This document shows positions 13,801 to 37,859 of a stretch of 64,000 nucleotides of DNA, piece by piece. The notes under the pieces were generated by a model. That model searched no databases, had not been told where the DNA came from, and was given only the letters and a program-made list of their open reading frames with translations. The stretch is from positions 10,548,001-10,612,000 of the forward strand of contig NC_090705.1 in assembly GCF_040954835.1 (NCBI RefSeq), read 5' to 3'. The stretch's first letter is position 1. Each line of letters starts with the position of its first letter. The stretch comes from Lepisosteus oculatus. Taxonomy: Eukaryota; Chordata; Actinopteri; Semionotiformes; Lepisosteidae. The position numbers were made by a program, and so were the translations under genes.

Positions 13801-16800
13801 TCAGAACAACCTGTATAGGCTAGGGACTGCTTGTGCTGTATTTTGTGAACATCACACATGTGGTTTCCCAAAAAGTAAATTTCTTTATAAATTCTTACGT
13901 TTAATTTCCATGCACATTTCATTACAAAGTTGTACAATTTGCAGTAAAATAAAATACTAGACTAAAAATCAGATGACTAGAAGATCTGTAGAAAAACTGT
14001 AGGTGATATGAGATGATATCCTTAAAAGACCTTTCATGTGTTTCTCTTTTATCCTTATACTTTTTCCAGGTTTTTGAGCGGTGTGAGTTATTCAAGGATT
14101 TTTATACATAAAACATAGAATGTTTTTTTTCCCCCACTATCATTTTTGATAAGACAGAATCAAATATTGTAAGTCAAAATCATGCTAAAACCTATTATAT
14201 ATTATATCGTATACCATATAGCTATTGCAATGTTCTACATTTATAATAAAGGAGACCTCAGTAAAATTTATGAAAGAATTGTTTGATGTATTTGCATGAG
14301 TAACTATAAATTAATGAAAAATGTTTTTTTCTCTAGATATTCGGTGCTTTAGCATCTGATCCCTTCAAAGTTAGTGACTGTTTTTATGGGACTGGCGAAA
14401 CATTTTTGTTTACGTTTTGCCCTGAATTTGAGGTAGGTGTACAGAGAACTTTGAAATGGAATACTTCACCTCATAATTTGAGTGACAGCCTGTTTGAAGA
14501 ATGTTACATACTGAGCATCAAAAGAAATCACTATTCACGTGTGTACAATTGAAAACAAAAAAGTATGTATATTTTGGATATTGCTCAACTGTTTTTTGCA
14601 TCTTTTTGATTAAATGACTGTGCATGGCGGTGATTTGTTTGAATGACTTTGTTGCATAAGCCTTACATTACCTTATTGTAGTGTAAGTTGACTGGGCACA
14701 TGAGATTAAGTGATTGAACCTGTTAAGTGTCAAGTCTTGTGTACCAGAAAAGAACCAAAATGACCAGTTTATCAAGGCAACGCCTTTGTGCCTTTTTTAC
14801 TATTTGCAGTGTTTTGCATTTTTGGTATTTATTTTACAACGAAATAGCTCTTGTTGAACTGCAAGTAGCAGTCAATAGGATTCAGCAAAATTTACTCATT
14901 ATCCTCTGAGTATGTTTTTACCCTTATTAACCATTAGTTTAAAATAAAAATAAAAGTTATAATTAATTGTAACTATACTATAAATGTGTACTTATAAAAG
15001 TATAATTATTGTACGCTATATAAACCTGTTATGTTGAAAAGAAATTTTAAGAGTTGTTAGCTTTAACTTGTAAACACTGGGCAAAGATTTATCTTCACAA
15101 GCTGAGGGGATGGGTAGATATGTACTGTATACACGTATTGAATTGAATAATGAGCCGCTGCACGTTTTTTAGAGTTTTTCATTATAGATGCAGGCTCTGG
15201 GATTAGTCATTGGTATGAGTCTGCTTGAGAGCCTGGTAAACTAACACATTATCAACACACGTGTGATGATGAATGAGACACAGTTCACCTTGGTTCAGAA
15301 GAACACAAACTCTGTTAATTAATTGGGAGACCAATTCAGCAAGACGCATGGTTAGAGGGACATCACTCAAAAACGTAGAATAATATTGACTAGACATCAG
15401 ATACATACATGCACCTATTGCTATACCTGTTTTACAACTACTGCCTGTTGTACAAATCAGTCATGTCAGCTGTTCTTTTCGTTGATGTACAGTATTTTGT
15501 CCAGTATGTTCACAAATCTCCCTTTTGAGGTAGTAAACCTAGGGTACAGCTTCAGTTCGACCAATGATAGTTCAGCTGCTGATATTGCTGCGCGGTTTGG
15601 AGAAGGAGTTTTGGAGATAGCGTGGTCTTGCAGTGTCCGTTTATTTCCTCAACGCTGTGTTCATATAAAGATGCCGTTATCAAGTTAGATCTGTGACATC
15701 ATCAAACAGCAGCACCACACAATTGGACGTGGGTGGAGAACATGAAACCTTACATTTATAAATGAGACAAAGCCATTTAGTCCAGGTAGAGACCAGCAGG
15801 GCGTGTGTGATTGGCACACTGATACAGTAACATCACCCAGAGCCTTGTCAAAAAGGCTCTGACCACAACTGAGTCACACCAGTAGCCAGCAGGCCAGACA
15901 GCCCTACGCTAAGGGTTGGAAGACCAGAGGGTTACTGAGCTCTGCCAAGCTTTTGATTGTCTGAGTCCCACAGCATTTAACCAAACAAAAACTGTTAGGC
16001 AAGTTACTGCCAGGTGACGTTTGAGATCATTGTGGCTTTTTACAGATCCCATATATATTGTAGTATTAAGATTTCCTGTATTGTTATACATACCTTATCA
16101 TATGACCTCTTTACAGCCCTTCTCCACTTGTTTGAAATGTGTAAGAAAACACAGGCTCATTTTAGTTTTGATAAACCTTGAGAACTAAAAAAGAACAGAC
16201 CACAAAGGACTGAAAATCCAGTAGAGAAGAAGGAAAGAGAGGCAGTCAAACCCACCCTGCCTTACCATTATAGTTTCTACACAAGCACAATAAAATGTAG
16301 CTGTACTTCCTTCCATCAGAAGTGTGTACTGTTAGTGCTGACTATTGCAGTTATAAGTCATTTGTTTCCATCCAGGCTGACTGGTTTGTACTTTGTTGAA
16401 TTTACATTAAAACATTTAATTGTGATATTTTTATGTATGAATTATTTGATATAAGCATATAAAGGTATATAATTGTATAATGCAGAACAAGATGTGTTTC
16501 GGTTCTGTTCAAATATGGGTTTCTTTACAGGTATTCAAATGGACAGGAGACAACATGTTCTTTATAAAGGGAGATATGGACTCTTTAGCTTTTGGAGGAG
16601 GGGGGTAAGTAATTTGTTCTGGTGATTTTTTCCTTGTTTAAGTATCAGCAGCATATTAAGAACATTTTTGTATTACATTCTGTGGTAATCTGTAGTTACT
16701 GTACCTTTTGTGAAGGTTTTAATGTGGTGATGAGCTTTGTTCTCCACAATCCAACTTTTTGTTTTCTGTGAAATTGAATTAATCTGAAGTTTGCAACAAA

Positions 16801-17423
16801 ATGGACAAATTCGTTTGACATTCAGCTGTCTTACTTCAAGGCTGCACTGCAGTTCACTGCAATCATGTGAATGTGATTCACAGTGTAAATCTGGACGCAT
16901 TTCTTAAACTTGCTTTCCTTGTTTGAACTACTAGTAGAAATACTATGTAATCGCTCTGGAAGGTCTGCAAATTCAGTATGAGTGTTGAAAAAGCTCTGCT
17001 GACATCAGTGCCTCAGACAAACGTTTTTCAATCTGAAAAAAGATTTGTATGTTTTGGGCGGTTTTTAATTTGAAACTGATAATACATAATTGTTCAGTAG
17101 ACCAAAATCATTCACAATATATTTACTGCATGATCTGTTGGCCTCTACAGAGAACTGTCAGCTTCTCGAAACAATAAACAAAAAAAGTGCTTGAGTATGA
17201 CAGCAGTTCTGCAGACTTCAGATTAGTAGATGTACAGTTTTACGTCTCCTGCACTTCATAACCATCTTGTTCTGCTTTTGATGGTAGGGGAGAATTTGGT
17301 TTGTGGTTGGATGGAGATCTCTATCATGGCAGAAGTCACTCCTGCAAAACGTTCGGGAACCATACACTGTCCAAGAAAGAAGACTTCTATGTGCAAGACA
17401 TTGAAATCTGGGCTTTTGAATGA
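4790..17423 (+). CDS. oxr1: oxr1, short TLDc-only form (7 exons)
   Basis: Oxidation resistance 1. The family protects cells from oxidative stress, and its TLDc domain also binds the V-ATPase. Spliced exons are 4790-4852, 10421-10501, 11943-12068, 12725-12877, 14337-14432, 16531-16604 and 17288-17423, giving 242 residues. TLDc spans about residues 85-242, with the motifs RTIGYPW, YGTGETF, FKWTGDN, FGGGGGEFGLWLDGDLYHG and the family C-terminus WAFE. The choice of OXR1 over its paralogue NCOA7 rests on RTIGYPW, DSDGQ and EIWAFE. No LysM or GRAM exons are visible upstream; full-length isoforms would start outside the window and join at 10421. Splice phases are 0 at every junction except the last, which is phase 2. 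It converges on sqle. Confidence 0.93.
4853..10420 (+). other. oxr1 intron (first of the short form)
   Basis: A 5.6-kb AT-rich intron. It holds the repeat with a hammerhead-like core at 8397-8524 and an unexplained open stretch at 6679-7068. No other exon is recognised. Confidence 0.6.
8397..8524 (-). repeat. interspersed repeat with hammerhead-like core, copy 1
   Basis: On the - strand this matches 34225-34345 almost end to end. It has a core near 8491-8518 (CGAAGA, a short hairpin, then GAAAC), then CAGCATGGAATAAACC and a tail with GCGCATGCTGACGCA. Two dispersed copies identify it as a repeat. The family (perhaps a Penelope-like or related retroelement end) is inferred. Confidence 0.65.
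10421..10501 (+). CDS. oxr1: oxr1 exon, pre-TLDc linker
   Basis: It codes 27 residues running from VVSVAEYHRRIDALN to LCRRLK, nearly identical to the human OXR1 exon before the TLDc domain. The acceptor is a good CTGTATTCAG. The donor after AAG is GTGCCC, a weak site. Reading through would add about 40 unrelated residues before a stop at 10628. Confidence 0.9.
11943..12068 (+). CDS. oxr1: oxr1 exon, linker into TLDc
   Basis: It codes 42 residues, from ITTKEEVNSTQ to FRPNLSEPSDLL and EQIEK, matching the human OXR1 linker that leads into TLDc. Acceptor TTATTAG, donor AAG/GTCAGC, phase 0 at both ends. Confidence 0.93.
12725..12877 (+). CDS. oxr1: oxr1 exon, TLDc part 1
   Basis: It codes 51 residues and includes HLPPRTIGYPW, KHGMSIKTLYRTM and PVLMVIKDSDGQ, the first beta strands of TLDc. 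Acceptor TTTCAG, donor CAG/GTAAGG, phase 0. Confidence 0.97.
14337..14432 (+). CDS. oxr1: oxr1 exon, TLDc part 2
   Basis: It codes 32 residues, from IFGALASDPFKVSDCFYGTG to ETFLFTFCPEFE. Acceptor TTTCTCTAG, donor GAG/GTAGGT, phase 0. Confidence 0.97.
16531..16604 (+). CDS. oxr1: oxr1 exon, TLDc part 3
   Basis: It codes VFKWTGDNMFFIKGD and DSLAFGGGG. The donor GG/GTAAGT leaves phase 2 inside the glycine run, as in vertebrate OXR1. Confidence 0.97.
16605..17287 (+). other. oxr1 last intron
   Basis: A 683-bp intron that splits the glycine run of the TLDc domain. Nothing else is recognised in it. Confidence 0.6.
17288..17423 (+). CDS. oxr1: oxr1 terminal coding exon
   Basis: It completes the glycine codon and codes GEFGLWLDGDLYHGRSHSC to the C-terminal DIEIWAFE, then TGA at 17421. 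This is the canonical OXR1 ending. Confidence 0.97.
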
Positions 17424-18985
17424 GAAAATGTGGAAAATACAATTAAAAAAAAAATTATCCCAAAAACAGTCGTGTCCCTAACCTGACTAGGTACCACACA
17501 GGTTCCCAGCAAGCTAGATATTCAAGTATATTTTATGCTTTGGTATGTAACTAAAGTGTGTGCACTGGTATTCCTAAAATTACTATTTTGTTACATTAAA
17601 GCTGCATACAGCTTATAACCTTCTACAGAAGTAAAGAAATGGAGAGAAAACACCGAAGATTGTCACCAAATATTTGTTTTCTAGCTGGTCGTCACATCGA
17701 GTTAAGAATGAATAGGGGATTTACACTGTTGTAAGTGTTGTTGCTGGTCGTACAGGTCTGGAAATAAAAATAATAGCCGTGACAGGCCAGGGACCTGAAC
17801 TGCTCTGGATTGTATCAGACATGTTTCTAGATTTATAGAAGGCGTGTAATAACACGATTTAGCTGGGATAAGATCACATTTTCCTGGTGTGGGCCTGGAA
17901 ACGAATCTAAAAGAATAAACTAATTTCACTTTTATCGCTGAGACAGGGTTTAAAAATAGTTTTATGAGGATTCATATGTCGGTAAGGACCATTTTTTTTA
18001 CAGTGAAGTTTCCATACCAACAATTGAAAGAAGTGTAGACTTAATGTATTATAGTCTCCCTGCCATCCACCATCATAGCACATCCTCAAGCACATAGGTA
18101 GTATCTGAATATTCATAGTTGTGATGTTCTGTCAAGTGGGTGTGTGTGAGTTCAGCTAACACCAGCTCTAAAGAAGAGTAGTGTACACTGTACGTAGGCA
18201 GTAATGTGTTGCAATAGATTTGTGGAATATGCAAATTACTGTCATGTGACCTCAGAAATACTGACAGGACCACTGCAGCCTGTCACTCTTTCAGAAGGAA
18301 CTCTTAAAGAGATTTGGAAAATGGGGGCTTTTCTGCATATCGGTAGAAAAACCTGAGATATTGTTTGTTTTACATGAAAAAAATATATATATTGCTGTTA
18401 TATGTGTGACAGTGACTTTTTTTGTGCTGATATTTTCAGCTGTTACAAATATATAATGTATATTACCCTGTAAATTAATGTTAAAATAGTAGATTTGTTC
18501 CTATATATACATATATATAAAGTGTGGATTGGTGGGTTGCTTATAGCACTTTATTATAGAAATGTAAAAGCAGAAAGCCAGGTTCTTAAGCATAATTAGA
18601 AGTAGATGTACAGTAATTTGTTTAGATCATAAAGATGTTAATTGTTTTTAGAAAGCTTGCTGCTACAGTACAAAAAGGGCAAATGTAATGTTCTGTATTA
18701 AAAGTTATTCTGAATGTTGAAGAAACAAATACAGGGCATCGTTATTTCCCTTCAATGTTTTGCATTTAGTTCTGTGACTTTTAGTATGTAGACTGAATGT
18801 TTACAAACTGATAGAGAATTTACAGTTGTAAATAAACTTAACAGCAGCTTTCTTCCCTTTTTTGGTCTTCCACAACAGTATTATTGTCCTTGTGGAGTCA
18901 ATACAAAATCTTAAAATGGTATCATCAGGCTATGATGTAATAGTGATGTATAGTAAAAAAAATAAATTATTGTAACCTGGTTATT
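17424..18985 (+). other. oxr1: oxr1 3'UTR (probable)
   Basis: AT-rich, non-coding sequence after the oxr1 stop. AATAAA hexamers at 18831-18836 and 18961-18966 are the best polyadenylation signals in this stretch, so the end near 18855 or 18985 is inferred. Reading frames here are short and have no recognised homologue. Confidence 0.5.
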
Positions 18986-20198
18986 GTCTGAATCATTGGT
19001 TTTCTTTGTCATAATCTTTTTTTAATTTGAAATAATTTTTGAATTATTTTAATTTCCAAGCTATTTGCATGTTTTACATTTAATTTATCAACTTTGCTTA
19101 GTATTTTTCTCTGTTTTATCCTCTTGAATTTTAAAACTTGAAACTGTCATAGTACAGGGAAAAATAAGCCTTTGTGATTTATTGGCATCCAGATATGCAG
19201 TATGTATGTGTATCTTTATTGTTAAGAGATTGTGAGATTTGTTTTTTTGCAGAAAAATGCACCATTCCCCAAGTCAGTGAATTTAATCTGTTTAATCACA
19301 TTTAGGTGTGTACATTCGTTGTTAGAACCATTTTATATCACCATAATCCTTAGCAATATAGAAAACGCACAATTAGACATGAGCATTGAAGTCAAACCAT
19401 GAACATAGTATTTTAATAAGCGAGACAAATCTCAAATATACACTTGAATACAGCGATATGCAGCATACCATGTAGAATTCACATAAACAGGTCATATGGA
19501 GTACAGCATCTCTTTAAACTCTTCCAAGAAATAATTTATTGACTTTATTTTTCCATTTTGCTATTCTTCTTCTGAATATACTAACACAGTTGTGAGCTAC
19601 CAATTCCCTAATCACAGTCCTCTTTTGATTGCTCCTTTAACATCTCATCGGTGCCAGACATTATGCAAATTAATAGCCTTGCAACTGCGTGCTGTGCAGC
19701 ACAAACCAAAGGCAAAGGAGTAAATAATAGTCACTAGGGGCTGTCTACCCAGGGGTAGACAGTCTCTGCTCTTCTATTCCATAGTGTTATTGAACTTAAA
19801 TTACTCTTCAGCACCTAGGTTAATTGAACAATTAAAGATCACTTTAGAAGTTAAGAATTAGTTGGAACAAACACTTAAACTGAAATACAAGGGCTAAGGT
19901 TTCCTGTTCCTGATCTAGGCTGTAGGGTCAGTAATGTAACCGTTGAAAACCACACTAGTGACAGTGTGAATAGAATGAATAGGCAGACTCTGCCACCTTG
20001 GTCTTGTGAACAGTCAAATTGTCATGCAGCTGCTGAACACCATGCTGTATATCCGCATATCCCCGTTGTTTTTTCTTAGATGAATGTGTGTAGCCAGTCC
20101 AGAGAAGTCACTGCTTTGAGACACAGGCTGTAATCTGGGCACCAGAGGAGAGCTAAAATGTGGTCTTCTGCCACTCTGATTCAGGCTGCGTCTGCCTG

Positions 20199-20226
20199 AG
20201 CCATGAGCCATGAGCCATGAGCCATG
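20199..20226. repeat. GCCATGA tandem repeat
   Basis: Four consecutive 7-bp units of GCCATGA, the last one ending in GCCATGG. Confidence 0.9.
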
Positions 20227-20680
20227 GCTGTTTGCTTATCTGCGATGTGTCAAGATGGTCCAGGCCCAGTGCCGGAGGGTCGGAGTCTCTGTAGGTGTTC
20301 TTCCCTGATCAGCTCTTTATTACCTGGTCCACTCAAACCAAGCGTCTTGCCAGTTTACCAGCTTCTCTCTGCTTATCTGGTGTTGCTTTAGAGCAGATAC
20401 TGCCTTTGTAAGACTGGCATACCTGTGTCAGATAATATTCCCACTGTTGGAAGATGCTGTCCTATTGACCAACAATGGATTCAAGGGCTTCCTCCTAATT
20501 GTAAGCTCTTATTTTTCTTAAACCCTCTTGTGTTGTGAAAATGCAAAACAGGAAATTTTGTTCTGCTTGAATCATTTACCATCAAACATTGTAAGCATCA
20601 TAATTTTGAATGCTGAGTACAGTCTGCTATGTCACACATGTTTACAAATGTTTTGCCTTCAATTTGCCATCCTCACCACC

Positions 20681-20970
20681 ATCCATTTTCTAACTGCCTT
20701 ATCTAATGCGAGGTCACAGGGGCTCTGGAGTAGTGGGCGCTAGGCAGGGTACACCCCAGACAGGACACCAGTCCAGTGCAGGGCAGACATAAGCGCACAC
20801 ATACACGATAGGGACAATTTTCCCAGAAGACATTAACATAACCTATCAATGTCTTCCACGCATGGGAAGGAAACCACAACACGCAGAGGAAACCCACACT
20901 TACCCAAAGAGAACATAAGACTCTACACCAATAGCACCCCAGGAACAGAAGTCAGGCCCCAGTACTACCA
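20681..20970 (+). repeat. fish SINE-like repeat, diverged copy 1
   Basis: Starts CCATCCATTTTCTAACTGCC, then GGCAGGGTACACCCCAGACA and GGACACCAGTCCAGTGCAGG, followed by a decayed GGAAACCACA and CGCAGAGGAAACCCACAC block. Three other copies in the window share this order: 43355-43634, 57428-57725 and 62528-63385. The family name is not known to me. Confidence 0.75.
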
Positions 20971-22000
20971 CAAACTGTCTTGCATTTCTTTCATTTTTCT
21001 AGAGCCCATCCCACAGTTCTGCAGGTTTCGAGGTCAAGCACTCACAAGAACAACATCCTCTCCTTTTCCATGGAAAGCAATTGAATTTTAATCTGGTTAT
21101 GTGTTGAGGGTTATTTTCAGTTGAAAAGCAGCTTCAAACCAAGCGACTGTACCTGTTAGATACTGTGAGGAAAAGATTCAAATGTGTAGCTTTGGCGCCA
21201 CCTACTGTTAAAACTGGAGGCATGCTTAAATGGCATGCTTAAACTGAAGTATTGCAGTACAGGATCTCACCCTGACCTTGCTTGCAGTCTGAGACTTGCA
21301 GTGTCATAACAGACAATTTGATGCTCAGTTTCTTAATTTTGGATAATTATTTCTTATTGAGTTTTTCTATTTGTCTTGTGTGAAATTGTTTACAGTGCCA
21401 TAGTGACACTAACCGCAACTATAACGTTTATCTTTTATTCCAAGAAAGAAGAAAAATCGAATTGGAAAGAATAATCGTGTTCTTTCCAGCGTGAGAGGGG
21501 CATTGTTCACCAGGATCTCAAAACCCAGATCCTTTTTGTGAAAATACTCCTGAGTGAAAGCTAACATTTGTTACAAAAAATAAAAACCTAAATACAAGAT
21601 TCAGCATCACTACAAACAGAAAAAGTGATGTGTTTGAAGAGGTGCTGGCTGTGATTTTTCACTCCTGGCAGGTTTCATAAGTGACTTCTAATCCTAAAAA
21701 GTATAGACCTGGAAAGAGTGTTAATATAAACCATTTAAACAAAAAACTGATTCAAATTCATAATCAAAGTCGCTAAAAATAGGACAAAGAGCGGGTGGGA
21801 TTTGAGTTGAGTTAGAGGTTTTCTGGACAGAAGTAGACTGTCTTATCTTTGATGTCAATTTCAAACAATTTTGACACTTGAAAGTTCATGTCAAGATGTG
21901 ACAATAGCCCTGTTTGTCACATTTTGGGAGACGAATTGTCAATCTGAGACCCATTCCACAGACACCTCCTTTTGGGTAGAATCCAGTTAGTACACAGTTA

Positions 22001-25000
22001 GGGTTCAGCTTTTTATTTTGTCTTTATTTATTTATCGTGAGCAAGGAACTCAGTAATACCCAGTTAAAATGATAGAACAGCAAACATGGAAGTAATCCAA
22101 ACAACATTTGATGGCTTATACAGTTTTCTGCTGGGTATCCTGTGATTTTTCTGCATCTTCTTTTGGATTTACCAAATGTGTCAACAGAAAAGGAAAAAAA
22201 GACTTTAAGGATACGCTCAAAGGAACGACCAAACACCCGTGTTGCAAGTGTGCCGGGGGCAGCAGGTGTCCGAGCTGGCAGCAATCAGACTCTCCCCCCA
22301 GTATGCTTCTCTTGGCTATCCTTCGAGTAAATGATTTCACAAATTTGTTCAAAACAACAGCTCCTGAAAGTGAATAGTCGTACAGGATCTCTTTTCTACT
22401 CCGTTCATGATCTCCCACGGTCACGAACAGCCCTGAAGAGGTGGAAAAAGCACTAGTTTTAAGCAAGACCACAGTCCTCCTCAAAGGCAATAATTGTCAT
22501 TTATACCTTGTGATACCACCCTTGCTTGGAATGAGGTTAGACTACAGTCTCTGCTTTTGCACACAGATTTGATGAACGGGTGACCTGTGACATGTCCCAT
22601 AATCAGCTTTTCTTTATTGTTTGCAGCAAATGCCTACTGTGATAATGGAGTTGCTGAGACCCCATGTTCAGCTCAATCAAATTACTGCTAGTAGATTACG
22701 TGTGTTGTTAAAATACAAAGGCATATGTTTAAAACTATACCGTACCTAACTAGAACTGATGCAAATTCAGTTTTACACAATCACATAGCAATCTGATTGC
22801 CTGTTTTCTCAGGGAAAGACCTGATTAGGAACATGTGAGTCTTGTACTGATGGTGCTACAGAACTCTGCTTGCCTCAGACAAGAAAATCTGTGGTTGTTT
22901 GGACCTGAAGAAGTGGGGGAGACACTGTGTTTAAACACAGGACACTTGTGTGTCTGTGTCTTCTGTTAATTGTTGGGGAGAAAATCTGTTGAGTGCCGCT
23001 GGAGTGAAGAGCTCAGAGAGGAGAAGGGGTGAGTGAGTTCATGAGTTTAGTGAAGGAGTGAGTGAGTTCATGAGTTTAGTAAAGGAGTGAGTGTGTTCAT
23101 GAGTTTAGTGGAGGTGAAGTACTATTTGGTTTTGTCATGGTAAGTATAAGCAGGATTTCACTGTGTTTTACATTATGTCACCAAGCCCTCATTAACATAC
23201 ACCAGATGAATTTTCAGCTTTGCTGAAACCGTGGGTTTAGTATTCCTGGCAATGTGCAACATTGCAAAATGCTCACAGACTTATTTTCACAATTAAATGC
23301 TTTTACAATTGGTACCTCATGTAAACACAGTTTAAACCATGAGGACACTCACACTGATCCAGAAATGAACAAGTGTGATGTGCAATTGATTCCACTGTTT
23401 AAAACTGCACGATAATGATAATGTACGTTTTAGATAAATTGTGCTGTTTTGTAATTACGACATAATTGCACTGGTAATGAATGTGCTTCCATAATTTTAT
23501 AATTAGTTTTTAACAAAAACTTTTCATCACATCTTGTGTACATTTCACATCAGTCAGGACCATTTTTATTATTGATAAAACTAGTTTTGTGCTAATCAGT
23601 TAATAACGGATAAAACACAATTACAAAAAGGTGATTTTTATTTTGAATAGCAAAGTAACAATTAACCACAAAAACCCCAACTCTGTTAATTAAAGGCTAG
23701 TCTATTATGTAGGAAAATGGAACCTTTATATATAAAGGGCAAATATATGTTTTAAATGTAATCTTAATATACAAGACACATAATTAAAAATAGCAAAACT
23801 GGTTTCTACATTTTTCTTAGCAGTACCTCTTTTATATTACTTTTAATAGTGTTTGCATAGTTTACTGTTGTTCATATTGCACTATGAAACACTAAGGACT
23901 AGTTTCTTACCAGCAGTCTCATTAGTTTCACAAGCTGATGTCAAATTCCTACATTTGAAAGTTTTATGATATAAATTTCCAATTGTTTATAATACTGATT
24001 TATTAACTGTAACTTGCTTGCTTTTATGTTAATAGATTCAAGTACACATCTTAAGTGCTCTGAAAAAAACACAAATTCATAAAAACAATATACCAGCGGG
24101 GAGATTTAGGGAAGTTTCTTGTTTACAATGGGCAGATTCTTGCAAGGCATTTCTGATTAGGAAATGATACACAGCATATACTGTATATAGCTTAATACTG
24201 ACCAGGGCTCACAATTTCTGAAATGCGATTGCTAGGGATTAAAGTTTTTGAGACACAATGTTCAGACTGTGCAATTTATTGATTGTAATACATACATTTA
24301 TTGATTGCAATATTAGTATACAGTACCCAATTATGCCAAAATAATTTTATAATAATAATAATTTTAGTAATTTCATTCTGAAGACATAAGAAAGAGCTTT
24401 TCTGCTAAACAATTGTTTTTGAGAAGCTGCAGGTCAAGAAAAACGTCAAGAAAGCAATTTCCAGCCTGTTTGCCTATGAACACTGCGCAGTTAGTGTGCA
24501 AAGAGGCCCAACTGTCACTTCGACATCTTTACAATCTGCACTTAAAGTATTGTTGTGGTGGTTGGGCCCAGGCTTGGATTCCTGTGACGTCATGGGCTGT
24601 ACTGGACCGTCTCCTGGTGTTCACTGTAATGTCATGGTGCCTCTCCGTGTTTTCTGTAAGTCCCCATAAAATGGCTGAGATCGACTGCACATAAGAGCAC
24701 CAGTGGATTTAAAAGGATCAAAAACAGCATGGTATCCTCTGGCCACTGTTGTCCACTTGTTTGTAGGCTCTGCTTGCTTGTTCACGACTGACATTATCCA
24801 GACTTTGTTCTAGGTTTTCCCATGAGACGAGCAGTTTGATTTTCTAGCTTCCTTTTCACGTTTCTACTCTAAGTTAGCGAGAGACGGAAAACTACAGCTT
24901 CAGCTTCATTTGGAAACTGTACTCCATCCCCACAGCCTTTTGCCAAGCTCCGACGGAGCTGCAGACACGTCCCAGTGATCAGCACGAGAAAACCTCCGCA

Positions 25001-26064
25001 CAATAATGCAGTCTTCACTCTACTATGTGCTCTTGAATTCTGAAAGGAAGTTTTTTTTCCGGAAGACACTGTCCATTCTAAAAAGGCATTTCTGTGCACT
25101 GTGTAAGCGGCAAGTGTAAGACAGTCCACGCAACAGTCAAGACAAGGAAAGTTGTGTAAATCACAGACCACACCCCGCCAACAAGCGGGTGCCGCTGGTA
25201 CAGCTGAGGCAGCAGATGATGGCCAGATATATTTTTTATATAAAAGACTTAAATCAAGCAACAGAAAATAGCTGAAATTAAAATCATGACATCACCTCAC
25301 ATAGATTAGCCCAAAGATTCTAGATCCAATAAAGAGCATTAATATAAAACAATTAATCAGACACTATTCACTTCTAAACATAAACCCACGCAAGGCTAAA
25401 ACATTCTTCTCATGGGGTTACATCGAAGTTTCTTTCTGTTCCTTACCTCAATTCAATCATTTTCAATGAAGAAGCTGATTAAACACAGGAATTACAAATT
25501 TAGCAGCAGAGTGGTTTGGAAATCTTGTTTCTGCACTTCATATTTGACGCATTGGATACACAAATCAATTACGAGCTGTCAAAATCAGTGCCTTTTTAAT
25601 TTTTGTTTTTAATGCAAATTCTCAGTTTTGTTCCACGCATTTGATGAGAAAAGCAAAAAAAAAATACAAGTTATTGAAAGGCAAGTCTCTCACCAGACCC
25701 ACCATGAGACACAGATTCATCATGTTAAATATATTAGAAGACCGTGTGGTAGATTCAGTCAGTTGACCCCCCAACAGTGCTCCGAAGTGTTCGATCCAAG
25801 AACACAAAATTCATACTGTGCATGTTTTTAAAACGCGCATCATTGCAAAATCACAGCCCTGCAGGTGACATCACAGTTCATAGGGAGAGGTACCAAACAG
25901 AGCTCAGTGTGATGTCAGCCCATCTGAGTCTAAAATCGTCCATCTGTGAAATGTCACAGTAAGTCCAAAGCTGGAGATGACACTTCACACCGTCAGAAGT
26001 CAGAAGTCATTATAGTAAGAGACTCAAGTGCCCCCAGACCACGCCTTCCCTTTCTATGGAGGCT
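22001..26064. other. intergenic DNA and sqle 3'UTR
   Basis: The part nearest 26064 is the sqle 3'UTR. ATTAAA on the - strand (25595-25600) is a candidate polyadenylation signal, so the UTR end is uncertain. The rest holds a 3-unit minisatellite at 23027-23120 and frames such as 24869-25261 on the - strand that resemble no protein I know. Confidence 0.45.
23027..23120. repeat. minisatellite, unit about 31 bp
   Basis: Three tandem units built on GTGAGTGAGTTCATGAGTTT followed by AGTGAAGGA, with small differences between units. Confidence 0.85.
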
Positions 26065-37197
<11,133 letters not shown>

Positions 37198-37859
37198 CTC
37201 TCGTCAATCAAGGGATCGACAACTGAGCGACAACCAAAATAAACGTGCGCTCGGAATAAGTTTTTTTTTTTGTCAAAAGTGGGGTTAAACGCGTCCCCGA
37301 GAGAAACGCACTGAAGGCGGTTATGCTTTCAAGGTTTCAAAGGCAAGGAGTCCGGCCTGGGCAACCGATACCGAAATCTGAAATGTTTGTTTTTTTTTTC
37401 CTTTTAGTGAACGAATCTGCTCGTCATCGCCGAACAGACGCCGGATCAGCTGTTATTTTGGATCCAGGACACCAATGTGAGAAGAAATGAAGCCACGGAA
37501 ATAATGGTTAAGATATTGCTCAGCTGTCTTCTAAATAATAAAAATAATGTTGTTCTTATAATAATGATATTAAAGAAATAATCCGTCCCCAAATGTCCTC
37601 CGATATTCAGTATTTATATCATTAGTACTAAAAAAAAAACAGACTTGAATAACCCAGCTCTTAAATAAATTGTAGTTCTTTCCCGAAGACCTTCACAGAC
37701 AACTGTGCAACTGTAACATGAAAAGTGAGTTTATATTTTTTTTCTGATGGTGACCAGAATAGTTGCAACCTAGCCGGCGTGTCACTCTCGTGGGATGCTG
37801 AATATTTTATGGTAATAAGGAGTCTATGCTAATGAGCCGCGTGCCCGGACCGCGCTCTT

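Larger units (their letters stand above)
10502..16530 (+). other. oxr1 introns between 10502 and 16530
   Basis: The introns are 10502-11942, 12069-12724, 12878-14336 and 14433-16530. They are AT-rich, and I recognise no repeat, RNA gene or extra exon in them. Confidence 0.55.
18986..22000. other. oxr1-sqle intergenic DNA, first part
   Basis: AT-rich DNA with no gene that I recognise. It holds a perfect short hairpin at 19741-19762, a short GCCATGA tandem at 20199-20226 and a SINE-like repeat at 20681-20970. Confidence 0.5.

Noticed and set aside
10421-17423. Assignment of the TLDc gene to NCOA7
   Set aside because: The TLDc residues (RTIGYPW, DSDGQ, FGGGGGEFGLWLDGD and EIWAFE) match OXR1 and not the NCOA7 versions.
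22024-22490. Overlapping open frames on both strands near 22.1-22.5 kb
   Set aside because: Frames on both strands are of similar length and none resembles a known protein; composition alone can explain them.
24869-25261. 130-codon open frame on the - strand with one hydrophobic segment
   Set aside because: No family resemblance, no exon signals that I could support, and it lies downstream of the sqle coding region, so a chance frame in 3'UTR or intergenic DNA is more likely.
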